From Sphingomonas changnyeongensis (GTDB lineage: Bacteria; Pseudomonadota; Alphaproteobacteria; Sphingomonadales; Sphingomonadaceae), in assembly GCF_009913435.1 (NCBI RefSeq), contig NZ_CP047895.1, forward strand, positions 2,488,501 through 2,552,500: DNA of 64,000 nucleotides. Direction: 5' to 3'. Below the pieces are notes generated by a model. That model saw only the letters and a list, made by a program, of their open reading frames with translations. It had not been told where the DNA came from and did not search any database. This document shows, in pieces, positions 17,819-26,919 of this stretch (the first letter of the stretch is position 1; every line of letters starts with the position of its first letter). The translations under genes and the position numbers were made by a program.

Positions 17819-20800
17819 TTATTCGGCCGGCGCCGGCCTCTCCCCGCCTGCGCCGCGGCCCTGATCCGCGTGACTGTCCGTTCCCTCACCCGTCGCCGGC
17901 GCATCCAGCGCCTGATCAAGCGCGCGGCCGACCGCCTCGGGCGAGCCGGTGTAACGCGCCAGCCGCGCATAAAGGATCGGGATCAGGAACAGGGTGATGG
18001 CGGTCGCGATCGTCACGCCGAACACGATCACCACGCCGATCGCGCCGCGCGCGGCCGAACCGGGACCGGACGAGATGGCAAGCGGCACCGCCCCCATCAC
18101 CGTTGCGATCGACGTCATCATGATCGGCCGCAGCCGCCGCGTCGCCGCCCGCTCGACCGCCGCGACGACGCCCAGCCCCTCGTCGCGCAGCTGGTTGGCG
18201 AACTCGACAATCAGGATGCCGTTCTTGGCCGCAAGCCCGACCAGCATGACGATGCCGATCTGGCTGTAGAGATTGAGCGTGCCGCCGACCGCCGCCAGCC
18301 CGACCAGCCCGCCGGCGACCGCCAGCGGCACGGTGGTGATGATGACGGCGGGGTGGACGAAGCTTTCGAACTGGGCCGCCAGCAGCAGATAGATGACGAG
18401 CACGGTCATCGCGAACACGAAGACGATGGAGTCGCCGGTTTCCCTGAAGCTCTGGCTTTCGCCGCGATAGCCGATGGCGGTGATTTCGGGCGCGCGGTTC
18501 GCCTCCGCTTCCAGGAAGGCAAGCGCCTCGCCAAGCGTGTAGCCGGGGGCGATGCCCGCCGACAAAGTGATCGCGCGCAGCTTGTTGAACCGCCCCAGAT
18601 CGCGCGGGCCGGCGGTATCCGACAGCGTGACGAGATTGGCGAGCGACACCAGCTCGCCCGACCGGCTGCGAACATAGATGCGCGCCAGATCGGCCTGAGC
18701 CGCGCGCCCGGCGCGTTCGGCCTGGACGATGACGCGATATTCCTCGCCCCGGTCGACATAGGTGGACACACGCCGCGAGCCGAGCAGCGTCTGCAGCGCC
18801 TGGCTGACCGCATCGACCGACACGCCCAGATCGCCGGCACGCGTCGTATCGACGCGGATGGCCAGCTGCGGCTTGGTTTCCTTGTAATCGGAATCGAGGT
18901 TGATGATCCCCGGATTGTCGGCGGCGGCGGCAAGGATGCGGTCGCGCGCGCGCACCAGCCCTTCATAGGTCGGGCCGGCGATCACGAAACTGACCGGCTG
19001 GCCACGCCCGCCCAGCGCCGAGCGCGGCTGCGCATTGCCGCGCAGCGCCGTCTGCCCGGCCATCAGCTGGTTGACCCGGTTGGCCACTTCCTGGGTTGTC
19101 GCCGTGCGTTCTTCCCACGGCTTCAGAAACAGGATGAAGGTGCCCGAGTTGAAGTCCTCGCTGGCCCCGAACCCGGCGGGCGCACGGTTGATGACCGAGC
19201 GCACCGGGCCTTCGTTCAGCAGCGGCAGCAACAGGTTTTCGGCGCGCCGCTGATAGGCGACGATGGTGTCGAAGCCCGTGCCTTCGGGTGCCGCGGTCTG
19301 GATCTGGAGCACGCCGACATCCTCTGCCGGCACCAGTTCGGAGCGCGTCCGGCTGAACAGGAACACCGCGCCGCCGAGCAGCGCGACGGTCATGATCAGC
19401 GCCACCGCCGGCCGCGCGATCGAACGGGCGAGCAGCCGGCCATAGCCGCGCTCGAGCGCCTGGAACGCATCGTCGATGCGGCTCGTCAGCCGGTTGCGCT
19501 TTTCCGCGCGCAGCAGCTTGGAACACAGCATCGGCGCGAGGCTGAGCGCCAGAAAGCCCGAAAAGGCGATGGCGGCGATCATCGCCGCCGCCAGTTCGCG
19601 GAACAGCAGCCCGGTCTGTCCGGCGAGGAACATGATCGGCACGAACACCGCGCAGACGACCAGGGTCGTCGAAATCACCGCAAAGCCGACCTGGCGGGTG
19701 CCGCGAAACGCCGCGACCAGCGGCGTCTCGCCCTGTTCGATGCGGTGATAGACATTCTCGAGCACGACGATGGCGTCGTCGACCACCAGCCCGATCGCCA
19801 GCACCATCGCCAGCAGGGTAAGCAGATTGATCGAATAGCCGAGCAGCCACAGCACGGCAAAGCTGGCCAGCAGGCAGATCGGCACGGTCACCGCGGGAAT
19901 GATCGTCGCCCGCCACGAACCGAGGAACAGGAAGATGACGAGGACGACCAGGATCGCCGCCTCGATCAGCGTCTGATAGACCTTGTCGATCGCCCGGCTG
20001 ATGAACTGGCTTTCATCCGAACCGATGCTGGTCTTCATCCCTTCGGGCAGGGTCAGGGCGGCGGCGGTGCGCTTGGCCGCATCGGCCACGGCGAGGGTGT
20101 TGGCCCCCGACTGGCGGACAATCCCCAGCCCCACCGCCGGCTGACCGTTCAGGCGGAACTGCTGATAGGGATTTTCCGGCCCCAGCTCGACCCGCGCGAC
20201 ATCGCCCAGCCGGACCAGATAGCCATTGTCGCCGCGCCCGACGACCAGCTGGCGGAACTGTTCGGGCGTCGCAAAGGCGCGGTTGACGCGCAGCGACACG
20301 TTGCGGTCCTGCGATTCCAGCCGCCCGGCCGGCAGCTCGACATTCTGGGCGCGGAGCGACGCTTCGATATCGCCGGGCGTCAGCTGGAACGCGGCCAGCC
20401 GCTCCGGATCGATCCAGATGCGCATCGACGGCCGCGCCTCGCCGCCCACAAACACCTGCGCCACGCCGTCGAGCGTCGAGAAACGATCAACGACATTACG
20501 GTCGATCCAGTCGCTCAGCTGCAGCCGGTCCCAGTCGGGCTTGGAAAAGACGATGAACAGGATCGGGAAAGCGTCGGAATCGACCTTGCGGATCTGGGGT
20601 GCCAGCGCATCCTCGGGCAGATCGTCGCCCACCCCGCCGATCCGGTCGCGCACGTCATTGGCAGCGGCGTCGATGTCGCGGCCCGGATTGAACTCGATGG
20701 TGATGTCCGACCGCCCGTCGCGCGAACGCGAGACGATGGAGCGGATGCCCTCGATCCCCGCCAGCGTCTCTTCGAGCGGCTGGGTGATGCGCGATTCGAC

Positions 20801-20974
20801 GACGCTGGCCGCAGCGCCGGTATAGACAGTTTCGATCGAGACGATCGGCGGATCGGTGTCCGGATATTCGCGCACCGGCAGGCCGAGAAACGCCAGCGCG
20901 CCGACCACCGTCAGCAGGATCGCGACAACTGCCGCAAAAACCGGGCGCCGGACGGACAGGTCGGAAAGCTGCAT
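17819..20974 (-). CDS. RND multidrug efflux permease (HAE1/AcrB-like)
   Basis: 1051-residue inner-membrane proton-driven exporter subunit with twelve helices and two large periplasmic loops, close to the usual length. The N-terminus MQLSDLSVRRPVFAAVVAILLTVVGALAFLGLPVREYPDTDPP is typical, and the proton-relay acidic pair is present in helix 4 (GLVVDDAIVVLENV). It follows the periplasmic adaptor gene by five bases. No outer-membrane TolC-type factor is adjacent, so the third component must come from elsewhere. Confidence 0.96.
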   Translation of the reverse strand: MQLSDLSVRRPVFAAVVAILLTVVGALAFLGLPVREYPDTDPPIVSIETVYTGAAASVVESRITQPLEETLAGIEGIRSIVSRSRDGRSDITIEFNPGRDIDAAANDVRDRIGGVGDDLPEDALAPQIRKVDSDAFPILFIVFSKPDWDRLQLSDWIDRNVVDRFSTLDGVAQVFVGGEARPSMRIWIDPERLAAFQLTPGDIEASLRAQNVELPAGRLESQDRNVSLRVNRAFATPEQFRQLVVGRGDNGYLVRLGDVARVELGPENPYQQFRLNGQPAVGLGIVRQSGANTLAVADAAKRTAAALTLPEGMKTSIGSDESQFISRAIDKVYQTLIEAAILVVLVIFLFLGSWRATIIPAVTVPICLLASFAVLWLLGYSINLLTLLAMVLAIGLVVDDAIVVLENVYHRIEQGETPLVAAFRGTRQVGFAVISTTLVVCAVFVPIMFLAGQTGLLFRELAAAMIAAIAFSGFLALSLAPMLCSKLLRAEKRNRLTSRIDDAFQALERGYGRLLARSIARPAVALIMTVALLGGAVFLFSRTRSELVPAEDVGVLQIQTAAPEGTGFDTIVAYQRRAENLLLPLLNEGPVRSVINRAPAGFGASEDFNSGTFILFLKPWEERTATTQEVANRVNQLMAGQTALRGNAQPRSALGGRGQPVSFVIAGPTYEGLVRARDRILAAAADNPGIINLDSDYKETKPQLAIRVDTTRAGDLGVSVDAVSQALQTLLGSRRVSTYVDRGEEYRVIVQAERAGRAAQADLARIYVRSRSGELVSLANLVTLSDTAGPRDLGRFNKLRAITLSAGIAPGYTLGEALAFLEAEANRAPEITAIGYRGESQSFRETGDSIVFVFAMTVLVIYLLLAAQFESFVHPAVIITTVPLAVAGGLVGLAAVGGTLNLYSQIGIVMLVGLAAKNGILIVEFANQLRDEGLGVVAAVERAATRRLRPIMMTSIATVMGAVPLAISSGPGSAARGAIGVVIVFGVTIATAITLFLIPILYARLARYTGSPEAVGRALDQALDAPATGEGTDSHADQGRGAGGERPAPAE

Positions 20975-20979
20975 GGCCG

Positions 20980-22050
20980 TCAGCCGCCGGTTCCGCCGCG
21001 TGGCCCGTCGGCAAGCCGGACCTTCTGTCCGTCGGTCAGCTTGACGACCCCTTCGGTCACCACCCGCTGGCCGGGCTTGAGGCCCTCCAGAATCTCGATC
21101 TTCAGCCCGTCGCGGATGCCGGTGCGCACGGCGACCCGCCGGGCGACGCCGCCTTCGACGACGAACACAAAGCTGCGCTCGCCCTCGCCCACCACCGCCA
21201 GTTCGGGCACGGCGAGCGATTCGCGCGCTGCCGACACGATGCCCACGGTCAGCAGCATGCCGGGCAGCAGCTTGCGGTCGTCATTGGGCAGGATCGCGCG
21301 CACGGTGGCGGCGCGGGTCTGCGGGTTGATCACCGGGTCGATGCTTTCGATCCGGCCGTTGAACACCCGGTCGGGGAAGGCGGCGGCGCGGGCCTCGACG
21401 CCCTGCCCCTCGCGCACGGCGGCGAGCATCGTCTCGGGCACGGTGAAATCAAGCTTGATCCGCGACAGGTCGCTGATCGTCGCAATCTCCGACCCGGCCT
21501 GCACGATCGCCCCGGTCGAGATGTTGCGCAGCGAGACATAGCCCGAAAACGGCGCGCGGATGATGCGGTCGCTGATCGTCGCCCGCGCCTGCGCGGCCTG
21601 GGCGCGGGCGGATTCGGCGGCGGCGACCTGGGCATCGAACGCGGCATTGGTGGCAAAGCCGCGGCGGCGCAGCTCATCGAGCCGCTCCAGCTGCTTGCCC
21701 GCCTCGCGCGCGCGCGCCTCCGCATCGGCGAGCTGCGCCTCCTGCTGCCCGCGCGCCAGCACGGCGACGATCTCGCCGCTGCGCACATAGCCGCCATCGG
21801 AAAAGTTCAGGCGGATGATCCGTTCGGTGACCGGCGCGGCCAGCGTCACCTGTTCATTGGCCCGCGCGGTGCCGACCGCGTCCAGCCGGTCGACAAAACG
21901 CTCCGCGCGCACCGGATCGGCGCGGACCAGAGGCTCGGTCGGCCGACGCCCGGCATCGCCATCCGAACAGGCGGCAAGGCCGGCCAGAGCCAGCGGCGCC
22001 AGCAGCTTCAGGGTCGCGGACAGCGTCAGGGGGTGCGCGATTCTGGACAT
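20980..22050 (-). CDS. RND efflux periplasmic adaptor (membrane fusion) lipoprotein
   Basis: 356-residue HlyD/AcrA-type adaptor. The signal ends in a lipobox, LAGLAAC, giving a lipid-anchored periplasmic protein. The lipoyl-like halves (VTLAAPVTERIIRLNFSDGGYVRSGEIVAVL and IIRAPFSGYVSLRNISTGAIV) flank an alpha-hairpin (EARAREAGKQLERLDELRRRGFATN...), followed by beta-barrel and membrane-proximal parts. It is first in the operon with the RND permease. Confidence 0.95.
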   Translation of the reverse strand: MSRIAHPLTLSATLKLLAPLALAGLAACSDGDAGRRPTEPLVRADPVRAERFVDRLDAVGTARANEQVTLAAPVTERIIRLNFSDGGYVRSGEIVAVLARGQQEAQLADAEARAREAGKQLERLDELRRRGFATNAAFDAQVAAAESARAQAAQARATISDRIIRAPFSGYVSLRNISTGAIVQAGSEIATISDLSRIKLDFTVPETMLAAVREGQGVEARAAAFPDRVFNGRIESIDPVINPQTRAATVRAILPNDDRKLLPGMLLTVGIVSAARESLAVPELAVVGEGERSFVFVVEGGVARRVAVRTGIRDGLKIEILEGLKPGQRVVTEGVVKLTDGQKVRLADGPRGGTGG

Positions 22051-22096
22051 GGGTCAACGCTCGCTAGGGTCGGCCACGCCCGATTGCAAGCGTGTA

Positions 22097-22866
22097 TCAG
22101 GTTGATAAGTCAGCTGAGGGCGCCGGCTCCCCTGCGGACCGCACCGCCGCGATCAGGAACTCGACATTGCCCTCAGGCCCGGTGATCGGGCTCTGCGTCA
22201 CGCCCGCGACCTGCCAGCCCGCCCCCTCCAGCCAGGCAGCGACATCGGCGCACACCCGGGCATGGACGGCAGGATCGCGCACCACCCCGCCCTTGCCGAC
22301 ATCGGCGCGACCGGCCTCGAACTGCGGCTTGATGAGCGCGAGCAGCCGCGCACCCGGCACAGTAAGCGAAAGCGGCCGTTCGAGCACCTTGGCCAGGCCG
22401 ATAAAGCTCGCGTCGCAGACCACCAGATCGACCGGCTCGGGCACATGGCCGGCATCGAGGATGCGTGCGCTCGTCTGTTCATGCACGATCACGCGTGGAT
22501 CCTGGCGCAGCTTCCAGGCCAGCTGATTGGTGCCGCTGTCGACCGCATAGACGCGCGCCGCCCCCGCGTCAGCAGCACATCGGTAAAGCCGCCCGTGGAG
22601 GCACCGACATCGATCGCGACCGCCCCCGTCACGTCCCAGCCGAAATGATCGAGCCCGTGCGCCAGCTTGATCCCGCCACGCGACACCCAGGGATGGTCGC
22701 GGCCCTTGACGGTGAGCGCAGTGTCGGGGGCGAGCGGCTGGCCGGCCTTGTCGATGCGGCGGTCGCCGGCGAACACCAGCCCGGCAAGGATGAGCGCCTG
22801 GGCGCGGGCGCGGCTCTCGGCCAGCCCGCGTTCGACAAGCATCTGGTCGGCGCGAATCCGGGTCAT
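22097..22866 (-). CDS. tlyA: TlyA family rRNA 2'-O-methyltransferase (frameshifted)
   Basis: About 256 residues when repaired. It has an N-terminal S4 RNA-binding domain (RADQMLVERGLAESRARAQALILAGLV) and an FtsJ/RrmJ-type domain with SAM motif IDVGASTGGFTDVLL and VVCDASFIGL. TlyA enzymes methylate ribosomal RNA cytidines; some are called hemolysins. The frame breaks at 22562-22566 where one more C on the plus strand (G on the coding strand) joins TRG to AARVYAVDSGTNQLAWKLRQ. The start at 22866 (MTRIRADQ) is normal. Confidence 0.9.
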
Positions 22867-23004
22867 GGCGCGGCGATAGCGGGATGGGCGGGACGGGCCA
22901 AGCCGGACGGGAACCGGGTGGATCAGGGAGCCGGATGGATCAGGCCGGGGGCTGGCGTTGCCGGGGCGATAGGCCGGGCGGTCGAGGATGTCGGAGGCGG
23001 ATGT

Positions 23005-23021
23005 CGGGGGACGCGCCCCCG
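23005..23021 (-). terminator. short GC hairpin downstream of the 49-residue gene
   Basis: CGGGGG (23005-23010) and CCCCCG (23016-23021) form a 6-bp stem with loop ACGCG ten bases past the stop codon of the small gene. There is no T-run. Confidence 0.3.
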
Positions 23022-23030
23022 CGATACCGG

Positions 23031-23180
23031 TCAGGCCTGCAGCGACAGCTCGCGCAGCTTGGCGGCATAACGTTCGGCAAGCGCCTGGCGCCGCATCTGC
23101 GCTTCCGGCGTCACGGCCTTGGCGGCGGCGGCCGCTTCCATGGCGGCACGACGGGCATAGTAACGCAGATTCGACTCCAC
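23031..23180 (-). CDS. small conserved-looking protein, 49 residues
   Basis: A short gene, easily missed. The GTG start at 23180 is preceded by a strong GGGGGAGG five bases away. The predicted protein begins MESNLRYYARRAAMEAAAAA, is alanine-rich and helical, and ends AERYAAKLRELSLQA. It has no signal or membrane segment. Codon use matches neighbouring genes, with G/C at most third positions. I recall similar short proteins in sphingomonads but assign no function. The upstream region has a cluster of GANTC sites that may tie expression to the CcrM/GcrA cell-cycle system. Confidence 0.65.
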   Translation of the reverse strand: MESNLRYYARRAAMEAAAAAKAVTPEAQMRRQALAERYAAKLRELSLQA

Positions 23181-23319
23181 AGCGACCTCCCCCGGACGCT
23201 TTCCACTGCCTCCGGCGCAGCGACGCTGCCCCGTTCGTGTGAAAAAATGGTTACCGAGCCGCTACAGACTCGAAAAATCACGCGATCCCCTAGGGTTTGC
23301 CGTGATTCGCATGCGAGTC
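23168..23319 (-). promoter_or_regulatory. cluster of five GANTC (CcrM-type) sites before the 49-residue gene
   Basis: GANTC sites lie at 23168-23172, 23173-23177, 23267-23271, 23304-23308 and 23315-23319. The last two are part of an imperfect 16-bp palindrome with TCGCATGCGA at its centre. In alphaproteobacteria GANTC is methylated by CcrM and sensed by GcrA at cell-cycle promoters. The base composition predicts well under one site in a stretch this size. Function is inferred. Confidence 0.4.
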
Positions 23320-23357
23320 AATCTGGTGTTGACACGGAGGCGCGAGGTCAGTCGCCG

Positions 23358-24563
23358 TCAATATCTGAGATAGGGCATCCGGGCCGCGACCCATGCCGCC
23401 TCGTCCGGCTGCGCCAGCGCGTCGAGATCGGCGGGGCGGGCGGCCGGATCATCGACCCATTCGCGCAGCCCCGGCCCGCCATTGATGACGTCGATCGGCA
23501 GGCGGCCGAACGCATATTCATAGGGAAAGTCGCGCCACAGCGGATAATCGGGCCGCAGCCGCCGGATCGCCTTGAAGCCGAGCGCCTGCAGCCGCCAGGG
23601 CCGGAACGCCTGATGGTCATAGCCCGGCCCTTCGGCATGGATGTGCAGCCCCGCACACAACTGCCCGGCATGTTTGTGGAAGGTCGGTTCGAACCAGCAG
23701 TCGCGAACATGGCAGCCGGCGAGCCAGCCGGGCGCGAGCGCCGTCATGTCCGCCAGCAGCGCGCGGGCGTCGATGTCGGGCGCGCCGAACAGTTCGAGCG
23801 GGCGGGTCGTCCCCCGCCCCTCGGACAGGGTCGTGCCTTCAAGCATCACCGTGCCGGCATAGGCGCGCGCCATGCCGATATTGGGCGCATTGGGGCTGGG
23901 ATTGACCCAGATGCGCTCGCTCCCCGGCCAGCCAAAGCCGGGGGCGGCATCGGGCTGCCAGCCCTGCATGGCGATCAGCCGGTAATCGACGTCGAGACCG
24001 AAATGGTCGATGAACCACAGGCCGAGTTCGCCAAGCGTCAGCCCGTGGCGCATCGGCATCGGCCCTGCGCCGACAAAGCTTTCCCACCCGGCCCGAAGCG
24101 TCATGCCCTCGACGGGCCGCCCGGCGGGATTGGGCCGGTCGAGCACCCAGACCGACTTGCCGGTCGCGGCTGCGGCCTCCAGCACATAGAGCAGGGTCGT
24201 GATGAAGGTGTAGATCCGGCAGCCCAGATCCTGCAGGTCGATCAGCATCACGTCGAAACTGTCGAGCATCGCCGGCGTCGGCCGCCGGACCTCGCCATAC
24301 AGGCTGAACACCGGGATGCCGTGGACCGGATCGGTGAAATCCGGCGATTCGATCATATTGTCCTGCTTGTCGCCGCGCAGCCCGTGCTGCGGCCCGAACG
24401 CGGCGGTCAGCTTCAGGTCGGGCAGCGCCGCCAGCGCGTCGAGCGCATGGACGAGATCGGCGGTCACCGAGGCAGGATGGGCGAGCAGGGCAACGCGGCG
24501 GCCGGCGAGCGGGCGGCGCAGTTCGGGTTCGGCGATCAGCCGATCAAGGCCAAAACGGATCAT
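23358..24563 (-). CDS. DUF1343 / NamZ-like exo-beta-N-acetylmuramidase domain protein
   Basis: 401-residue DUF1343 protein; characterised members (NamZ/YbbC) release N-acetylmuramic acid from peptidoglycan fragments. Family-like stretches include VALLAHPASVT, FGPQHGLRGDKQDN, MLIDLQDLGCRIYTFITTL, VLDRPNPAGR and the C-terminal GYDHQAFRPW region. I see no clear signal peptide with the start at 24563; the frame upstream to 24647 is not convincing. That would suggest a cytosolic recycling role, unlike the secreted enzyme. It overlaps the DOMON-like gene by 4 bp (ATGA) and is translationally coupled to it. Confidence 0.87.
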   Translation of the reverse strand: MIRFGLDRLIAEPELRRPLAGRRVALLAHPASVTADLVHALDALAALPDLKLTAAFGPQHGLRGDKQDNMIESPDFTDPVHGIPVFSLYGEVRRPTPAMLDSFDVMLIDLQDLGCRIYTFITTLLYVLEAAAATGKSVWVLDRPNPAGRPVEGMTLRAGWESFVGAGPMPMRHGLTLGELGLWFIDHFGLDVDYRLIAMQGWQPDAAPGFGWPGSERIWVNPSPNAPNIGMARAYAGTVMLEGTTLSEGRGTTRPLELFGAPDIDARALLADMTALAPGWLAGCHVRDCWFEPTFHKHAGQLCAGLHIHAEGPGYDHQAFRPWRLQALGFKAIRRLRPDYPLWRDFPYEYAFGRLPIDVINGGPGLREWVDDPAARPADLDALAQPDEAAWVAARMPYLRY

Positions 24564-25156
24564 GCCGGCATGGCTGGCGGCAGTCGGCGCGCAAAGCAAC
24601 AGGGATGATGGAAATCGGGCCGCCCCGGCGGATGGGCGAGCGCCCAATAGCTGGTGATGCCGCCCTGCTCGACGATCACGCAGGACAGCGCAATGTCGAA
24701 CGGGCCGTCGCCAGGCGGCGGCGCAAGCTCTGCCTCCAGCACGAAATCATCGCCGTCGAACCGCGCGGCGATGCGCGGCGGCGGGCAATCAAGATCGCGC
24801 ATCCCCGCGCGCGGCGCATCGAAGCGATAGGCCGCCCAGGCTCCGGACGGCGACAGGTTAACCTCCATATAGCCCTGCTGCCCCGCCGGCCGGACAAAGA
24901 CTTCCATGCAGGTCATGCGCCACAGGCCGTCGGTGCGCAGCGGCGGCGCGGGATCGGGGACGATCAGCCGCGCGGCGGCGACCACGCGCCAGCACAGCCG
25001 CCACGGCCCGTCCGCCGACACGCCCCCGGCCCTGTCCGCGCGCCCGGCCCTGTCCGCGCCCCCGGCCATGCCCGCGCCCGCATCAAGGGTAACCACGACC
25101 GCGCGCACGGCGGCGGACGGCGTCTCGGGATGGCAGGCAAGGTCGGCGGCGATCAT
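24560..25156 (-). CDS. DOMON-like domain-containing protein
   Basis: 198 residues with a DOMON-like beta-sandwich (WRMTCMEVFVRPAGQQGYMEVNLSPSGAWAAYRFDAPRAGM, then FDGDDFVLEAELAPP and YWALAHPPGRPDFHHP). In the family this fold binds sugars or haem; the specific ligand is unknown. Near residues 27-45 there is a low-complexity insertion (AGGADRAGRADRAGG) from an 18-bp tandem repeat. It has no clear signal peptide. It is coupled to the NamZ-like gene, which suggests a cell-wall sugar context. Confidence 0.82.
   Translation of the reverse strand: MIAADLACHPETPSAAVRAVVVTLDAGAGMAGGADRAGRADRAGGVSADGPWRLCWRVVAAARLIVPDPAPPLRTDGLWRMTCMEVFVRPAGQQGYMEVNLSPSGAWAAYRFDAPRAGMRDLDCPPPRIAARFDGDDFVLEAELAPPPGDGPFDIALSCVIVEQGGITSYWALAHPPGRPDFHHPCCFARRLPPAMPA
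25021..25074. repeat. three 18-bp tandem repeats within the DOMON-like gene
   Basis: Units 25021-25038, 25039-25056 and 25057-25074 differ at only a few positions (CGC(C/G)CCCGGCC(C/A)TG(T/C)CCG). They encode AGG/AGR-ADR repeats on the minus strand and keep the reading frame. Confidence 0.8.
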
Positions 25157-25274
25157 CGCCCTTCCCTATCCAGCAGCGCCCGGAGCGTCGAGGCCAGAGC
25201 ATCGGGACCGGAGCCTGCGGCTCCGCGCAGGGCCGGGATTGGCCTTTGCCCCCCATGGCCGTAAAGCGCGGGCG

Positions 25275-26897
25275 ATGATCCGCCTGTCCGGCCTTGCCCT
25301 TCCGCTCGACCATCCGCCCGAGGCGCTGCCCGAGGCGATCTGCGCCCGCCTGGGCATCGACCGTGCGCGCCTGCGCGACGTCAGCCTGTTCAAGCGCGGC
25401 AACGACGCCCGCAAGCGCAGCGCGATCAAGCTGGTTTACACGGTCGATGTGACCGTCGACGACGAAGCGGCGCTGCTTGCCGCCCATCAGGGGGACAAGG
25501 ACGTCAGGCCGACGCCCGACATGACCTATCGCCCGCCGGTCACCGCGCCGCCGGGCTGGGCGGGCCAGCGGCCGGTGGTGATCGGCGCGGGGCCGTGCGG
25601 GCTGTTCGCGGGGCTGATCCTGGCGCAGATGGGGTTCCGCCCGATCATCGTCGATCGCGGCAAGATCGTGCGCGAACGCACCAAGGACACCTGGGGCCTG
25701 TGGCGGCGCGCGGTGCTCGACACCGGCAGCAACGTCCAGTTCGGCGAAGGCGGGGCCGGCACATTTTCGGACGGCAAGCTCTATTGCCGGGTCAAGGATC
25801 CGCGCTTTCTCGGCCGCAAGGTGCTGGAAGAGTTTGTCCGCGCGGGCGCGCCTGACGACATCATGTGGCAGGCCCATCCGCATATCGGCACCTTCCGCCT
25901 CGTTTCGATGGTCGAGGCGATGCGCGCCGAGATCGAGCGGCTGGGCGGCGAATATCGCTGGCAGACGCGGGTCGATGATCTGATCCTCGACCGCAGCGCC
26001 GACGGCGGCATGCGGCTGCGCGGGCTGGTGCTCGACAGCGGCGACACGCTTCTGGCCGATCATGTCGTCCTCGCCGTCGGCCACAGCGCCCGGCCGACCT
26101 TTGAAATGCTGCACGCAGCGGGCGTGCACATGGAGGCCAAGCCGTTTGCGATCGGCGTGCGCATCGAACACCCGCAGGGCTGGATCGACGAAGCGCGCTA
26201 TGGCCGCTGCGCCAAGCACCCCGATCTGGGGGCGGCGGCCTATGCGCTGGTCCATCATGCCCGGAACGGCCGCAGCGTCTATTCCTTCTGCATGTGTCCG
26301 GGCGGGCGCGTGGTGGCGGCGACCAGCGAAGAGGGCCGCGTCGTCACCAACGGCATGAGCCAGTATAGCCGGGCCGAGTTCAACGCCAACTCCGGCCTGG
26401 TGGTGCCGATCGAGCCGGAGCGGGATTTTCCCGGCGGGCCGCTGGCCGGGATCGCGCTGCAGCGGCAGCTGGAGGATGCGGCCTTTGCCGCAGGCGGGCG
26501 CAATTACAACGCCCCGGTGCAGCGGGTGGAGGATCTGCTCGCCGGGCGCGCCTCGACCGCGATCGGACAGGTGATCCCCAGCTACAAGCCCGGCGTCACC
26601 CCGACCGACCTGTCGCACTGCCTGCCCGATTATGTGATCGAGGCGTTTCGCGAGGCGCTGCCGGTGTTCGGCCGCCGGATCGCGCGCTACGACCATCCCG
26701 ATGCGATCATGACCGGGGTGGAAACGCGCACCTCATCGCCGGTGCGCATCACCCGGGGTGATGATCTGCAGAGCCTCAACGTCGCCGGGCTGTATCCGGC
26801 GGGCGAAGGTGCCGGCTATGCCGGCGGCATCCTGTCGGCAGCGATCGACGGCATCAAGGTGGCCGAGGCGGTGGCCAGGGGACTGACCAGCGCCTGA
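25275..26897 (+). CDS. FAD-dependent NAD(P)/FAD oxidoreductase (uncharacterised family)
   Basis: 540 residues. The dinucleotide motif VVIGAGPCGLFAGLILAQMGFRPIIVDRG lies at about 99-128. VQFGEGGAGTFSDGKLYCRVKD and the C-terminal GLYPAGEGAGYAGGILSAAIDGIKVAEA close the FAD site. The N-terminal 80 residues (RLSGLALPLDHPPEALPEAICARLGI...FKRGNDARKRSAIKLVYTVDV) are the extra domain seen in this family. The substrate is unknown. The start at 25275 matches the family start; upstream frame is antisense to the DOMON-like gene. Confidence 0.87.
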   Translation: MIRLSGLALPLDHPPEALPEAICARLGIDRARLRDVSLFKRGNDARKRSAIKLVYTVDVTVDDEAALLAAHQGDKDVRPTPDMTYRPPVTAPPGWAGQRPVVIGAGPCGLFAGLILAQMGFRPIIVDRGKIVRERTKDTWGLWRRAVLDTGSNVQFGEGGAGTFSDGKLYCRVKDPRFLGRKVLEEFVRAGAPDDIMWQAHPHIGTFRLVSMVEAMRAEIERLGGEYRWQTRVDDLILDRSADGGMRLRGLVLDSGDTLLADHVVLAVGHSARPTFEMLHAAGVHMEAKPFAIGVRIEHPQGWIDEARYGRCAKHPDLGAAAYALVHHARNGRSVYSFCMCPGGRVVAATSEEGRVVTNGMSQYSRAEFNANSGLVVPIEPERDFPGGPLAGIALQRQLEDAAFAAGGRNYNAPVQRVEDLLAGRASTAIGQVIPSYKPGVTPTDLSHCLPDYVIEAFREALPVFGRRIARYDHPDAIMTGVETRTSSPVRITRGDDLQSLNVAGLYPAGEGAGYAGGILSAAIDGIKVAEAVARGLTSA

Positions 26898-26919
26898 GGC
26901 AGGGCTCAGGGCGCGGGGC

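Noticed and set aside
17465..21541. Very long open frame (over 1350 codons) on the plus strand across the RND efflux genes
   Set aside because: It is antisense to two clear genes (permease and adaptor) with full family signatures; long shadow frames are common in very GC-rich DNA.
23329..23334. TTGACA as a plus-strand -35 box
   Set aside because: No plus-strand gene follows; it reads into the 3' end of the NamZ-like gene and has no good -10.
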